A DNA stretch of 64,000 nucleotides from Epilithonimonas zeae (GCF_023278365.1 NZ_CP075338.1:1550001-1614000), one strand, 5' to 3'; shown: positions 44,370-53,467, numbered from the stretch's first letter. The notes: generated by a model from the letters alone, not told the origin. Numbers and translations are program-made.

Positions 44370-45188
44370 TTAGTTGGATTGATTTACAATCAGTGAGTTG
44401 CTATTACCGACTTGTAATCCCATATGGAAATGAGAATCTCCAGTTTGAGTTACGCTTGTATAGTTGCTATTACCAATTTGTGTATCCAAAGCAACGTTAC
44501 CATCGCCATACTGATATTGGCTTAGATAGTTACTATTTCCAACCTGTAATCCCATTGTTGTGTTATCATCTCCATATTGGTGAGAATCTGCAACATTATC
44601 GCTACCAAACTGTAGATGAGTTGCGCTGTTATCATTACCGGATTGTAATTGATGGATGTAATTATCTGAGCCTAATTGGAAAGCATACGCTTCATTTCTT
44701 CTACCCATTTGGTCTTGCCAGATATCGTTATCTGTACCAATTTGGAGAGCAGTTGCGCTGTTTCTTCTACCATTTTGATATTGACTGATATAATTTCCAG
44801 CTCCTAATTGAGTAGCAGAAGCGTCATTTCTTCTACCGATTTGTAATTGATCCACTTCATTGAAAAGTCCAATCTGTAAAGTTTGTGCAGAGTTTCTATT
44901 ACCATATTGGCTGGTAGTATTGGAGTTTCCTATACCCCATTGGTCAACATCTATAGAGTTTCTGTTTCCCATACTTAGAGCAACATTACTGTTTACCCAT
45001 CCAACTTGGTCAATATCTGCATCGTTACGATTACCGTCTTGCAATAAGGCGTTGAAGTTCAAGATTCCTGTTTGATCCACTGTAGCAGTGTTAAGGTTTC
45101 CAATCTGTACACTCAAATCAATGTTAGATTGTGCAAATGTGAAGCTCACAAAAAATAGTGTGATAACTCCAAAAATAATTTTTTTCAT
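44370..45188 (-). CDS. csgA: Major curlin-like amyloid subunit (CsgA-like)
   Basis: 272 residues. Signal peptide MKKIIFGVITLFFVSFTFAQ. The mature chain consists of about eleven 22-residue units of the form xxNxxxxxQxGxxNxaxxxQxG (for example IGNSNTTSQYGNRNSAQTLQ, then IG), spanning residues ~22-262 with no insertions. Gln, Asn and Gly recur at curlin positions. E. coli CsgA has five repeats, so the predicted beta-solenoid is about twice as long. It should be exported by CsgG and polymerise as extracellular amyloid. First gene of the unit, separated from csgB by a hairpin. Confidence 0.9.
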   Translation of the reverse strand: MKKIIFGVITLFFVSFTFAQSNIDLSVQIGNLNTATVDQTGILNFNALLQDGNRNDADIDQVGWVNSNVALSMGNRNSIDVDQWGIGNSNTTSQYGNRNSAQTLQIGLFNEVDQLQIGRRNDASATQLGAGNYISQYQNGRRNSATALQIGTDNDIWQDQMGRRNEAYAFQLGSDNYIHQLQSGNDNSATHLQFGSDNVADSHQYGDDNTTMGLQVGNSNYLSQYQYGDGNVALDTQIGNSNYTSVTQTGDSHFHMGLQVGNSNSLIVNQSN

Positions 45189-45219
45189 TGTAGTAAATTT
45201 TTATTGATTAATTGTAGAA

Positions 45220-45227
45220 CAAATGTA
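45220..45227 (-). promoter_or_regulatory. -7 promoter element of the curli operon
   Basis: TACATTTG on the minus strand (CAAATGTA on plus), about 31 nt before the csgA ATG. A TTTTTGG word lies 16 nt upstream as a possible -33 box. Confidence 0.55.
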
Positions 45228-45319
45228 GAATGATAAGCAAAGCCAAAAACCACCATAAAAGTGTAAATACTAAAAATCACTATTTATAATGACAAACCAA
45301 CGATGACCTTCCAAATACT

Positions 45320-45327
45320 TACCTTTG
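45320..45327 (+). promoter_or_regulatory. -7 element abutting the DEAD-box helicase start codon
   Basis: TACCTTTG ends 4 nt before the ATG at 45332. If transcription starts at the usual distance, the mRNA begins at or next to the ATG. Confidence 0.5.
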
Positions 45328-45331
45328 CAAA

Positions 45332-46639
45332 ATGGAATTACAACCAATCTTCGAAAAACTGCAGATTCAGGATATGAATCAAATGCAGAAATCTATATAC
45401 AAAGCATCCGAGAACGAAACCGACGTGGTTTTATTATCACCAACCGGTTCAGGAAAAACATTAGGATTTTTATTTCCTGTTCTTAGAAATTTGCAATCTG
45501 ACGTCAAAGGAATTCAAACCTTGATTTTGGTTCCGGCAAGAGAATTGGCTTTACAAATCGAACAGGTTTTCAAATCGATGGGAACAGATTTCAAAGTTTC
45601 TATTGCTTACGGTGGACACGATAAAAAGATAGAAATCAATAATCTGATAGAAGCTCCGGCAGTTCTGATTGGGACACCTGGAAGAATTGCTTATCACTTA
45701 AAAAATAAAAATTTCAATCCGGAAACCATCAAGACTTTGGTTCTGGATGAGTTTGACAAAGCTTTGGAATTAGGTTTTCAGGAAGATATGGAATATATTA
45801 TTGGTTCGCTTAATGGACTTTCTCAACGTATTTTGACTTCTGCAACTGTGATGGACAACATTCCGAAGTTTGTAGAACTCAACAACGAAAAGAAAATCAA
45901 TTTCCTAAAAGAAAACGAAGCCAAACCAAATATTCAGCTGAAAAAGGTAATGACCACGCCTGAAGAAAAACTGAACACACTTTTCCAACTCGTCTGCAAA
46001 ATCGGAAACAAAAGAACATTGATTTTCTGTAATCACAGAGATGCGGTGGACAGAATTTCTGAACTTCTGAGGGAAAAAGGAATCCAGCGAGAAACTTTCC
46101 ACGGCGGAATGGAACAGGACGAACGAGAGCGTGCTTTACTAAAATTCAGAAATGATTCTGCGAGAATATTAATCACAACAGATTTAGCTTCGCGAGGTTT
46201 GGACATTCCAGAAGTGGAGTCCATTGTACATTATCAATTGCCACCAAAAGAAGATGCTTTCATCCACAGAAACGGTCGAACCGCAAGAATGAACGCCAAA
46301 GGTTTTGCTTATCTTATAATGACTGAGGACGAAAATTTCCCTTTCATCAAAAGCAATACGCCGGAAGAAAATGTTTCAGAAAGTCACCGCGTTCCGGAAA
46401 GAACACCAAACCAAACCATCTACATCAGTGCTGGTAAAAAAGATAAAGTCAATAAAGTTGACATTGTCGGTTATCTAATAAAAAAAGGTGGTCTTGGAAA
46501 AGATGACATTGGATTGATTGAAGTGAAAGACACGACTTCTTACGTCGCTGTCAACCGTAAAAAAACCATCGAATTGCTCAAACAATTAGCCAACGAAAAG
46601 TTAAAAGGCAAAAAGATAAAAATAGAAATCGCTTATTAA
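45332..46639 (+). CDS. DEAD-box RNA helicase
   Basis: 435 residues. Motif I is SPTGSGKT. Motif II reads VLDEFDKA (DEFD instead of DEAD), motif III SAT and motif VI HRNGRTAR. RecA domain 2 has TLIFCNHRDAVDRI and TTDLASRGLDIPEVESIVHY. The C-terminal ~80 residues (KKDKVNKVDIVGYLIKKGGLGKDDIGLIEVKD) form a DbpA-like RNA-binding domain. Probably an rRNA-remodelling helicase. It converges with the SMP-30 gene over a shared terminator. Confidence 0.9.
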   Translation: MELQPIFEKLQIQDMNQMQKSIYKASENETDVVLLSPTGSGKTLGFLFPVLRNLQSDVKGIQTLILVPARELALQIEQVFKSMGTDFKVSIAYGGHDKKIEINNLIEAPAVLIGTPGRIAYHLKNKNFNPETIKTLVLDEFDKALELGFQEDMEYIIGSLNGLSQRILTSATVMDNIPKFVELNNEKKINFLKENEAKPNIQLKKVMTTPEEKLNTLFQLVCKIGNKRTLIFCNHRDAVDRISELLREKGIQRETFHGGMEQDERERALLKFRNDSARILITTDLASRGLDIPEVESIVHYQLPPKEDAFIHRNGRTARMNAKGFAYLIMTEDENFPFIKSNTPEENVSESHRVPERTPNQTIYISAGKKDKVNKVDIVGYLIKKGGLGKDDIGLIEVKDTTSYVAVNRKKTIELLKQLANEKLKGKKIKIEIAY

Positions 46640-46652
46640 TAAGCGATTTTTT
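46626..46652. terminator. Bidirectional terminator inside the helicase gene end
   Basis: A perfect 24-bp palindrome (46626-46649), AAATCGCTTAT / ATAAGCGATTT, includes the helicase stop codon and is followed by T7. Confidence 0.85.
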
Positions 46653-47542
46653 TATTTGATTCCGGAGACATTCATAGGCAAAACATAAACAGAATGCGAC
46701 GCTGTGATGAACAAAGTAGAGTTATTTTTTCCGCCAAAAGTCACATTGGAAGTCCATTCCTCATCAATCGGAATATAGGTTAATTTTTCGCCTTTATTAT
46801 TGAAAATCGTTACACCATTTCCTGTGAGATAGAGATTTCCCTGGTTGTCCAAAGTCATTCCGTCCGAACCCATTTCGCAGAACAATTTCTTTTCAGATAA
46901 TTTTCCTTTACCCCGGATATCGTAAACATAAGTTTTTCCAGCATTGATATCAGAAACATAAAGTTTCTTAAGTTTTTCAGAACCGATAATTCCATTAGGC
47001 TGAACGAAGGTTTCCAGTTTTGTAATCGTTCCGTTTTGATTTCTGTAATACAGATTTTTCTCCGGGATCTCTTCTTTGAAGTTTTTCCAATAATCTCTTT
47101 TGTACAACGGATCTGTAAAATAGATTCCTCCAAATTTATCGATCCAAAGATCATTTGGTCCGTTCAGTCTTTTACCTTCAAAACCTTTTGACAAAACCTG
47201 AATGTCTTTATTTTTATTGATTTTCCAGATCTCACCGTTGTCATCGGAACAAGTAATGAGATTATCATTTTTATCAAAATAAGTTCCGTTAGCTCGTCCT
47301 GTTTTAGCAAGAAATAATTCCAACTGATTGGTTTTCCAGTTCCAAAAATAGATCTTATCATTGGGCTGATCTGTAAAATAGACATTTCCTTCTTTATCAG
47401 AAGCCGGTCCTTCCGTAAAAGTAAATTGACTTGAAAGTAATGTCGGCGGAACGTCAAACAATTTTTCATTGGTATTTTGAACTTTGCAATTCATCAGAAT
47501 CAACAAAATCGCGACATAACGAAACTTCCAAAAACTTTTCAT
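46652..47542 (-). CDS. SMP-30/gluconolactonase-family lipoprotein
   Basis: 296 residues from the ATG at 47540-47542. Lipoprotein signal ends ILLILMNC. FTEGPASDKEGNVYFTDQPNDKIYFW, RLNGPNDLWIDKFGGIYFTDPLY and VSDINAGKTYVYDI are the six-bladed propeller motifs of SMP-30 lactonases, with the conserved metal-binding Glu and Asn/Asp. It probably hydrolyses a sugar lactone in the periplasm. Divergent from the MerR gene. Confidence 0.85.
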   Translation of the reverse strand: MKSFWKFRYVAILLILMNCKVQNTNEKLFDVPPTLLSSQFTFTEGPASDKEGNVYFTDQPNDKIYFWNWKTNQLELFLAKTGRANGTYFDKNDNLITCSDDNGEIWKINKNKDIQVLSKGFEGKRLNGPNDLWIDKFGGIYFTDPLYKRDYWKNFKEEIPEKNLYYRNQNGTITKLETFVQPNGIIGSEKLKKLYVSDINAGKTYVYDIRGKGKLSEKKLFCEMGSDGMTLDNQGNLYLTGNGVTIFNNKGEKLTYIPIDEEWTSNVTFGGKNNSTLFITASHSVYVLPMNVSGIK

Positions 47543-47571
47543 ACCATAAATAATAAAGTCGCAAGTTACAA

Positions 47572-47604
47572 TTTGCTTAAAAGAATTAAAAATAATTATC
47601 TTTG
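47572..47604 (+). promoter_or_regulatory. Promoter of the MerR-family gene
   Basis: TTTG at 47572-47575 and TATCTTTG at 47597-47604, 21 nt apart and 18 nt before the ATG. Confidence 0.55.
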
Positions 47605-47622
47605 AGAATTCGATTTTTATCA

Positions 47623-47955
47623 ATGAAACTCAATCTTCCGGACAAACTCTACTATTCTATTGGCGAAGTTGCCAAAGCTTTTGATGTAAACACGTCCCTA
47701 ATTCGCTATTGGGAACAGGAATTCCCTATCATCAAACCTAAGAAAAACAAGAAAGGAAACCGCTATTTTACACCTTCTGACATCGAGAATTTGAAGATTA
47801 TTTATCATCTCGTAAAAGAAAAAGGTTATACGCTGGACGGCGCAAGAGTTGCATTAACAACCAATACAAAAATCTCTGAAACCATCACGATTATTGACAG
47901 ATTGGAATTTATCAAAGCGGAACTTTTGAAGTTAAAAAACTCTTTGAACGATTAA
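47623..47955 (+). CDS. MerR-family transcriptional regulator
   Basis: 110 residues from the ATG at 47623. KLYYSIGEVAKAFDVNTSLIRYWEQEFPIIKPKKNKKGNRYFTPSDIENLKIIYHLVKEKGYTLDGARVAL is a complete MerR HTH and wing. The C-terminal coiled coil is short and no metal-binding Cys is present. The inducer is unknown. The earlier TTG at 47602 falls inside the promoter and is rejected. Confidence 0.85.
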   Translation: MKLNLPDKLYYSIGEVAKAFDVNTSLIRYWEQEFPIIKPKKNKKGNRYFTPSDIENLKIIYHLVKEKGYTLDGARVALTTNTKISETITIIDRLEFIKAELLKLKNSLND

Positions 47956-48002
47956 ATAAAATTATTTTTTCCAACTATTAATTTTTCGATTCATTTTTTA
48001 TT

Positions 48003-48010
48003 TAACTTTG
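48003..48010 (+). promoter_or_regulatory. -7 promoter element of the helix-hairpin-helix gene
   Basis: TAACTTTG, 15 nt before the ATG at 48026. Confidence 0.5.
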
Positions 48011-48025
48011 GTTAAAACACAAAAG

Positions 48026-49363
48026 ATGAATCCAAAATTACCTTTCCAAATCCGGAAAAGGCAGATTTTCAGCCTTGCAATTTTCGGGATTCTTGTTATT
48101 TTTTCGCAGACTGCTTTTTCGATTTATAAGAAAAATCAGCATTATGAAAAGCCTCAAATCACTTTCATTACACCGAAAGTTGAAGAGATTATTCTGACTG
48201 AATTTAATCCAAATGATTTAGACGAAAATCAGTGGAAGAATCTTGGTTTCAATGAAAAGCAGATCAAAACGATTTTGAAATATAAAGAAGTTGTAGGCGG
48301 AAATTTCAAATCTAAGGAGCAATTCAAAAAGTGTTACGCACTTACTCCAGAGAAATATGAACAGCTGAAAAATTACATTCTTCTTCCTGAAAATAATTCT
48401 GATTTTAAAAATAATCCATTCACTTATAAACCTTATGAAAAGAAAAAGCTGAATATCAAAGGGAAATTCAATCCTGACTTGTATACTCAAAAAGATTGGG
48501 AAAACCTTGGTTTTTCTGAGAAACAATCGGCTGCTATTCTAAAATATAAAAATTATCTCGGTGGAAGTTTCATCAGCAAAGAAAAGCTGAAAGAATGTTT
48601 TATGATTAATGATGAGCAATTTTCTCAAATGTCACCTTTCTTGATTTTACCAAACAAAACTACGGAAAATCTGGCTCAGAAATTTGAGAAAAAGAAAGAG
48701 AAAGAAGTGGTGCAAATTAATCGATACTTTGACCCCAATGAATTGAATCAGGAACAATGGCAAGCATTGGGATTTTCTGAAAAACAAGCTATTTCGATTT
48801 TGAAATACCGAGACAAGATTCTGAAAGGTTCTTTCAAATCTTTGGAAGATATTCAAAAATGTTATATGATTTCACCAGAAAAATTTGAGGAAATGAAACC
48901 TTGGATTAAGCTTTCTATTCCTGATAAAGCTAAACAGACTGAAGAAAAAACTATAGTTGCAGAAAAAACTGATTTTTCAAAAATTAATCTCAATCAAATC
49001 ACTTTCAAACAACTGCAGGAATTTGGATTTACCGAAAAAGATTCGGCTGGGATTTTAGCATTTAGAAAGAAATTAGGCGGTTTCATCAATAAACAGCAAT
49101 TACTGGAAACATACGAAATCGACAGAGCTTTATGTGAAAAATTAATCTATGTTACAAAGCTTGATAACTCAGATGTTCCGAAATATTCTTTAACCGAAGC
49201 ACCTGAAGATTGGCTGAAAAAACATCCATATTTCCGATTTTCCGCGGACAGAATTATCTTTTATAGAATTTCTTATCCTAATGATAGGAAGATCTGGAAA
49301 TACTTGAAATTGAAACCCGAATATGAGGAAAAAATGAGACTTTATATTATTAATGATAAATGA
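48026..49363 (+). CDS. Membrane-anchored helix-hairpin-helix repeat protein (ComEA-like)
   Basis: 445 residues from the ATG at 48026. One membrane helix (IFSLAIFGILVIFSQTAFSIY) is followed by four related ~80-residue modules. Each reads FNPNxLdexQWxnLGFsEKQaxxILKYkxxxGGxFkSkExxkkCymi. This is the HHH pattern that binds DNA non-specifically in ComEA. The fourth module (INLNQITFKQLQEFGFTEKDSAGILAFRKKLGGF) is closest to ComEA. It could hold DNA in the periplasm during uptake; competence genes are not nearby. Confidence 0.75.
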   Translation: MNPKLPFQIRKRQIFSLAIFGILVIFSQTAFSIYKKNQHYEKPQITFITPKVEEIILTEFNPNDLDENQWKNLGFNEKQIKTILKYKEVVGGNFKSKEQFKKCYALTPEKYEQLKNYILLPENNSDFKNNPFTYKPYEKKKLNIKGKFNPDLYTQKDWENLGFSEKQSAAILKYKNYLGGSFISKEKLKECFMINDEQFSQMSPFLILPNKTTENLAQKFEKKKEKEVVQINRYFDPNELNQEQWQALGFSEKQAISILKYRDKILKGSFKSLEDIQKCYMISPEKFEEMKPWIKLSIPDKAKQTEEKTIVAEKTDFSKINLNQITFKQLQEFGFTEKDSAGILAFRKKLGGFINKQQLLETYEIDRALCEKLIYVTKLDNSDVPKYSLTEAPEDWLKKHPYFRFSADRIIFYRISYPNDRKIWKYLKLKPEYEEKMRLYIINDK

Positions 49364-49391
49364 TAGTTGATAGTTGATAGTTGATAGTTGA
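49363..49391. repeat. Tandem 7-bp repeat, four copies
   Basis: GATAGTT repeated four times directly after the stop codon of the helix-hairpin-helix gene; the cleanest example of the heptamer arrays in this window. Confidence 0.85.
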
Positions 49392-49396
49392 AAAAA

Positions 49397-50119
49397 TTAC
49401 TCAAACGTTTTGCTAGAATCTTCTAATAATCCATTCAGTTCTTTCATTTCTTCTGCTGTTAAATCGCGCCATTTTCCGACTGGAAGATCAAGTTTGATAT
49501 TCATAATCCTGATTCTTTTAAGCTTCTTTACTTCGTAATCCAGATGTTCACACATTCTTCGGATTTGTCGGTTGAGACCTTGCGTTAGAACAATTCGGAA
49601 GTTCATTGTGTCGATTTTTTCGACTTCGCATTTTTTTGTCACTGTTTCCAAAATCGGAACACCATTTCGCATTTTTTCAAGGAACTTTTCAGTGATAGGC
49701 TTATTAACTCTTACGTAATATTCTTTTTCGTGATTATTTCTAGCCCTAAGAATTTTGTTGACGATATCGCCATCTGAAGTCAGCAAAATCAAACCTTCAC
49801 TCGGTTTATCCAACCTTCCGATTGGGAAAATACGTTTTGGATGGTTGATGTAATCTACGATATTATTTTTTTCACGTTTTGTATCAGTTGTACAGACGAT
49901 TCCAACAGGCTTATTGAAAGCAATATAAACAAACTCCTCTTCTACTTTTTTGATGGTTTTCCCATCTACGAAAATTTCGTCCTCATCAGAAACTTTAGTT
50001 CCCAATTCTGGAACGACACCATTGATAGTAATTCTGCCTTCTTCCAAAAGTTTATCCGCTGCTCTTCTGGAACAGAATCCTACTTCTGATAGATATTTAT
50101 TGATTCTTATTTTTTCCAT
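49397..50119 (-). CDS. rluF: 23S rRNA pseudouridine synthase, RluF/RluB type
   Basis: 240 residues from the ATG at 50117-50119. N-terminal S4 domain (INKYLSEVGFCSRRAADKLLEEGRITING). The catalytic loop GRLDKPSEGLILLTSDG carries the active Asp. LTQGLNRQIRRMCEHLDYEVKKLKRIRI is typical of RluF. It isomerises a uridine of 23S rRNA. Member assignment among RluB/E/F is by the QGLNRQIRRMCE motif. Confidence 0.87.
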   Translation of the reverse strand: MEKIRINKYLSEVGFCSRRAADKLLEEGRITINGVVPELGTKVSDEDEIFVDGKTIKKVEEEFVYIAFNKPVGIVCTTDTKREKNNIVDYINHPKRIFPIGRLDKPSEGLILLTSDGDIVNKILRARNNHEKEYYVRVNKPITEKFLEKMRNGVPILETVTKKCEVEKIDTMNFRIVLTQGLNRQIRRMCEHLDYEVKKLKRIRIMNIKLDLPVGKWRDLTAEEMKELNGLLEDSSKTFE

Positions 50120-50139
50120 ATTCAATTTGCTGTTAGAAA

Positions 50140-50730
50140 TTAATCATTTCTGTAAGCTGTATATTTTTTGTTGCTAAAAATAGTTGCACCAAATGATAAT
50201 CCTATAAAATAAGCATTTGAAACAGGTGAATTATATCTGTAAATAAACAATCCGCCTTCCTGAATCAGATGTTTTGAAAAAGAATCTTGATAACCAAGTT
50301 TAGCACCGAAGTAGTGTGTATCATTAATGTTGGAACTGTTGAATTGCTTTCCATATTCAAATTCCATAATAAATTTTCCTTCGCTTTTTCCGAAAATAAA
50401 TTTTGGCTGGACTGTCCAGTTCAAAAGATGAAGATTATCTGCTACATAATTATACTTGAGTCCAGTTCCCAAAGCAAAAAATGGAAAAATTTGATATCCA
50501 CCAACAACACCAATTCCATAAGTGAAATCATTGGGAAGATAAGGTGAAACGTATTGCTGATAATACTGTGAATCCTGATTTTGATTCCTTTTTATAGAGT
50601 TCCCAAGATTGTATCCAACCTGAACATTTGGACTGATATAAAAGCCCATTGTCTTGCTTTTATTATCTTCAGATTGTCCAAAAACGACAATTGAAAGTAT
50701 TAATGTTAAAGTCAGTAAAATTTTATTCAT
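50140..50730 (-). CDS. Outer-membrane beta-barrel protein
   Basis: 196 residues from the ATG at 50728-50730. Signal peptide MNKILLTLTLILSIVVFGQ. Strands such as GFYISPNVQVGYNLG, YGIGVVGGYQIFPFFALGTGLKYNYV and AYFIGLSFGATIFS fit an eight-stranded barrel. Function unknown. It precedes rluF by 20 nt on the same strand. Confidence 0.7.
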   Translation of the reverse strand: MNKILLTLTLILSIVVFGQSEDNKSKTMGFYISPNVQVGYNLGNSIKRNQNQDSQYYQQYVSPYLPNDFTYGIGVVGGYQIFPFFALGTGLKYNYVADNLHLLNWTVQPKFIFGKSEGKFIMEFEYGKQFNSSNINDTHYFGAKLGYQDSFSKHLIQEGGLFIYRYNSPVSNAYFIGLSFGATIFSNKKYTAYRND

Positions 50731-50829
50731 AGAGTTTTTTCGAAAATTCAAATCTTCTTAAATACAGTTTTTAAAGATTTCGTTTAAAATATTTGGCAAA
50801 AGTATGTTTTATTAAACTTCAACACAATA

Positions 50830-50858
50830 AAAAAGCCTTACTTTAAAAGCAAGGCTAT
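50830..50858 (-). terminator. Terminator of the 50880-51746 gene
   Basis: AGCCTT (50834-50839) pairs with AAGGCT (50851-50856), with an A tract on the left for the minus-strand RNA. Confidence 0.75.
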
Positions 50859-50879
50859 AATTACATCAAAATAAATGAT

Positions 50880-51746
50880 TTATTTTTTGATTACTTTTTT
50901 AGTATAAGAAGCATTTTCTGTTTGTACCTTAACTACATAGTTACCTTTGCCAAGCTCAGATACGTTTAATGATTTTGCTCCATCTTTAGACATTTTGACT
51001 AGTTTACCTGCAACATCATAAACTTCAACAGAATTAATTTTTCCAGCAACATCAAAATTCACAACATCTACAGTTGGATTTGGATAAACTCTGAAGATGT
51101 CTTTTTTACCTGCTTCAGCAACAGCTAACGTAGCATCTTTAACCTGGATATTATCAACACTGAAACCAGAACCATAATTTTCTATAGATAGATCTAAAAA
51201 GGAAAAATCTGTAGCTGTCAATGTTGTTGAGTAAATAACATTTCCGTTCACATAATATTCAAGTGTGTTATTGGCTTTATCAATTACGGTTTTGAAGTTA
51301 TACCAAGTTGTAGAGTCCCACTCTAAATCAGTTTCTACATAAGTCTCTTGCGCCGGATCATAAACTACAAAGTTCCAGCTTTGATATGTCAACCAAAAAT
51401 CAGCAACCACATCTCCATCTTCAGTATATAATCCTACTGCATAATCAGAATCAAAACCATCAAGATAAACATCTGCAGATACTTCTGTTTTGCTATAGTT
51501 TGGTATTGTTGTGTAAGCATTACTCCACTCTTCACTAGCATCATCCTCGATATATAGAGAACTTGTTCCATCTGTAGCTCTATTGTTTGACACTTTAAAA
51601 TAAGAACTTGAAGCAGTCCAATCTTTTTGTCCATCTACACTACCAACATTATAACCCTCCGAAGCTTCGAAAGAAATTTTTGTTTGTGCATTAGCCGAAA
51701 AGAAAATTGCTGATGTAGCAATAAAAGATAATAGAAGTTTTTTCAT
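50880..51746 (-). CDS. Secreted protein with type A T9SS sorting domain, LamG-like
   Basis: 288 residues. Signal peptide (1-20), then a ~190-residue jelly-roll domain (FEASEGYNVGSVDGQKDWTASS, WYNFKTVIDKANNTLEYYVNGNVIYS) like concanavalin/LamG folds. The C-terminal sorting domain is FRVYPNPTVDVVNFDV ... LNVSELGKGNYVVKVQTENASYTKKVIKK. T9SS cargo, possibly glycan-binding. It is alone between terminators. Confidence 0.87.
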   Translation of the reverse strand: MKKLLLSFIATSAIFFSANAQTKISFEASEGYNVGSVDGQKDWTASSSYFKVSNNRATDGTSSLYIEDDASEEWSNAYTTIPNYSKTEVSADVYLDGFDSDYAVGLYTEDGDVVADFWLTYQSWNFVVYDPAQETYVETDLEWDSTTWYNFKTVIDKANNTLEYYVNGNVIYSTTLTATDFSFLDLSIENYGSGFSVDNIQVKDATLAVAEAGKKDIFRVYPNPTVDVVNFDVAGKINSVEVYDVAGKLVKMSKDGAKSLNVSELGKGNYVVKVQTENASYTKKVIKK

Positions 51747-51949
51747 ATTATTTATTTAAATTAAACGTTTGTTTTAAAAATTGGAAGGCGAAAATAGAGA
51801 TTCTCTTCAGAATAAACAAAATAATTAAACAAATATTTGATTTTTAACTTCTCTTTAATATTAATGATTATTCTAAAATAAGTAATATAAAATAAATTAT
51901 ATTTAACATTAACAGCAAATACACTATTAATAATGTAAAATAAAATTCT

Positions 51950-52648
51950 TTAATTATTAAAACGGAAATCATTTTCGAGATAATCAGAAGTCGCACTTTC
52001 TATTGAATAATCTCCAATTCTTGTCCTTCTGAGCTGTGTCAAATAAGCGCCAACTTTTAATTCTTGTCCAATGTCGTGGGCCAAACTTCTAATGTAAGTT
52101 CCTTTTGAACATCCGACAGTGAAAGAAACAAATGGTAGATTAATCTCTATATTATTAAGATAATGAATTGTGGTTTTTCTAGACTTCATTTCTACTTCTG
52201 TTCCAGCTCTTGCCAGATCGTAAGCTCGTTTCCCATCTACTTTCAAAGCTGAAAAAACAGGTGGTTTTTGATCAATTTCTCCAATGAATTTCTCTAATGC
52301 TAGATGAATATTTTCTTTGGTAATGTGAGAATAATCGGTTTGTAGAATCTCTGGCTTCTCGGTGTCGTAAGATTCGGTTTGAACACCTATTTTTATTTCC
52401 GCCCAATACTCTTTTGGCGCATCCTGAATCTCTGGAATTTTCTTTGTGAATTTTCCTGTGCAAACAATTAATAATCCTGTCGCTCTCGGATCCAAAGTAC
52501 CAGCGTGACCTATTTTGAATTTCTTAGGTAATTCCTTGAACTCATTTTTTAGTTTATATTTCAACTTATTGACAGCCTGAAAACTTGTCCAATCCAAAGG
52601 TTTGTCCAATAAAAATATCTGTCCGGATTGTAATTCTTCTACTGTCAT
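51950..52648 (-). CDS. truB: tRNA pseudouridine-55 synthase
   Basis: 232 residues. LLDKPLDWTSFQAVNKLK and the catalytic HAGTLDPRATGLLIVCTGKFTK (active Asp) are diagnostic. VDGKRAYDLARAGTEVEMKSRKTTI and CSKGTYIRSLAHDIGQEL follow. It makes pseudouridine 55 in all tRNAs. Start and the uppP stop are contiguous, so the genes are co-transcribed. Confidence 0.95.
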   Translation of the reverse strand: MTVEELQSGQIFLLDKPLDWTSFQAVNKLKYKLKNEFKELPKKFKIGHAGTLDPRATGLLIVCTGKFTKKIPEIQDAPKEYWAEIKIGVQTESYDTEKPEILQTDYSHITKENIHLALEKFIGEIDQKPPVFSALKVDGKRAYDLARAGTEVEMKSRKTTIHYLNNIEINLPFVSFTVGCSKGTYIRSLAHDIGQELKVGAYLTQLRRTRIGDYSIESATSDYLENDFRFNN

Positions 52649-53467
52649 TTATTTAAAGAAATAAAAATAAATCAACAGCGCAATTCCAACAAAAATACGA
52701 TACCAGCCCCAAGGTTTGAAACCATATTTGTTCAATAAAGCAATGAACGATTTGATGGCAATCCAAGCGACAACAAAAGCAACGATATTTCCGATTACAA
52801 AAATCAAAATATGGTCTTGTGAAGCTAAAATCATCTCATAACCTTTCTGAGGATTCCCTGTTTCTTTACCCCAAGTTTTTACAAAAACAGAGTAAAGCGT
52901 TACAGCCAACATCGTCGGAACTGCAAGAAAAAACGAAAATTCTGCTGCAGCTTTTCTGGATAATCCCTGAGACATCCCACCAATAATAGAAGCGGCACTC
53001 CTACTCGTTCCAGGCATCATCGCCAAACATTGCCAAAAGCCAATAGTCACTGCTTTTTTGATCGTAATTTCTTTTTCATCGTGAATAATTGGATTCTTGA
53101 ACCAATTATCTGCAAACAACAAAACAACTCCACCTAAAACCAAAACAGATGAAATAGCAATTTGATTTCCGAGAACAGATTCAATGATATCATCTAAGAA
53201 AAAACCAATGCCCAAAGCAGGCAAAACGGCAAAAGCTAATTTGTAATAAAACTGAAGATTGCTGAAATCAAAGAATTTTTTACCATAAGCCACAACTACA
53301 GAAAGTATCGCTCCGAATTGGATAGAAACCTGAAACATCTTGAGAAATTCAGTTTCTTCTAATCCCATCAAACTGGCAGCAAATCCCATATGAGCGGTTG
53401 AAGAAATTGGTAAATATTCGGTAAGTCCTTCTATGATTGCAATAATAATTGCTTTGATCAAATCCAT
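52649..53467 (-). CDS. uppP: Undecaprenyl-diphosphate phosphatase
   Basis: 272 residues, eight membrane helices. IIEGLTEYLPISSTAHMGF and MMPGTSRSAASIIGGMSQG are the two conserved catalytic segments of BacA/UppP. It recycles the lipid carrier for peptidoglycan and confers bacitracin tolerance. Directly upstream of truB. Confidence 0.95.
   Translation of the reverse strand: MDLIKAIIIAIIEGLTEYLPISSTAHMGFAASLMGLEETEFLKMFQVSIQFGAILSVVVAYGKKFFDFSNLQFYYKLAFAVLPALGIGFFLDDIIESVLGNQIAISSVLVLGGVVLLFADNWFKNPIIHDEKEITIKKAVTIGFWQCLAMMPGTSRSAASIIGGMSQGLSRKAAAEFSFFLAVPTMLAVTLYSVFVKTWGKETGNPQKGYEMILASQDHILIFVIGNIVAFVVAWIAIKSFIALLNKYGFKPWGWYRIFVGIALLIYFYFFK

Noticed and set aside
44370-45188. 66-bp-period DNA repeat as a CRISPR or satellite
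   Set aside because: It is the coding repeat of the curlin subunit; conservation follows amino-acid positions.
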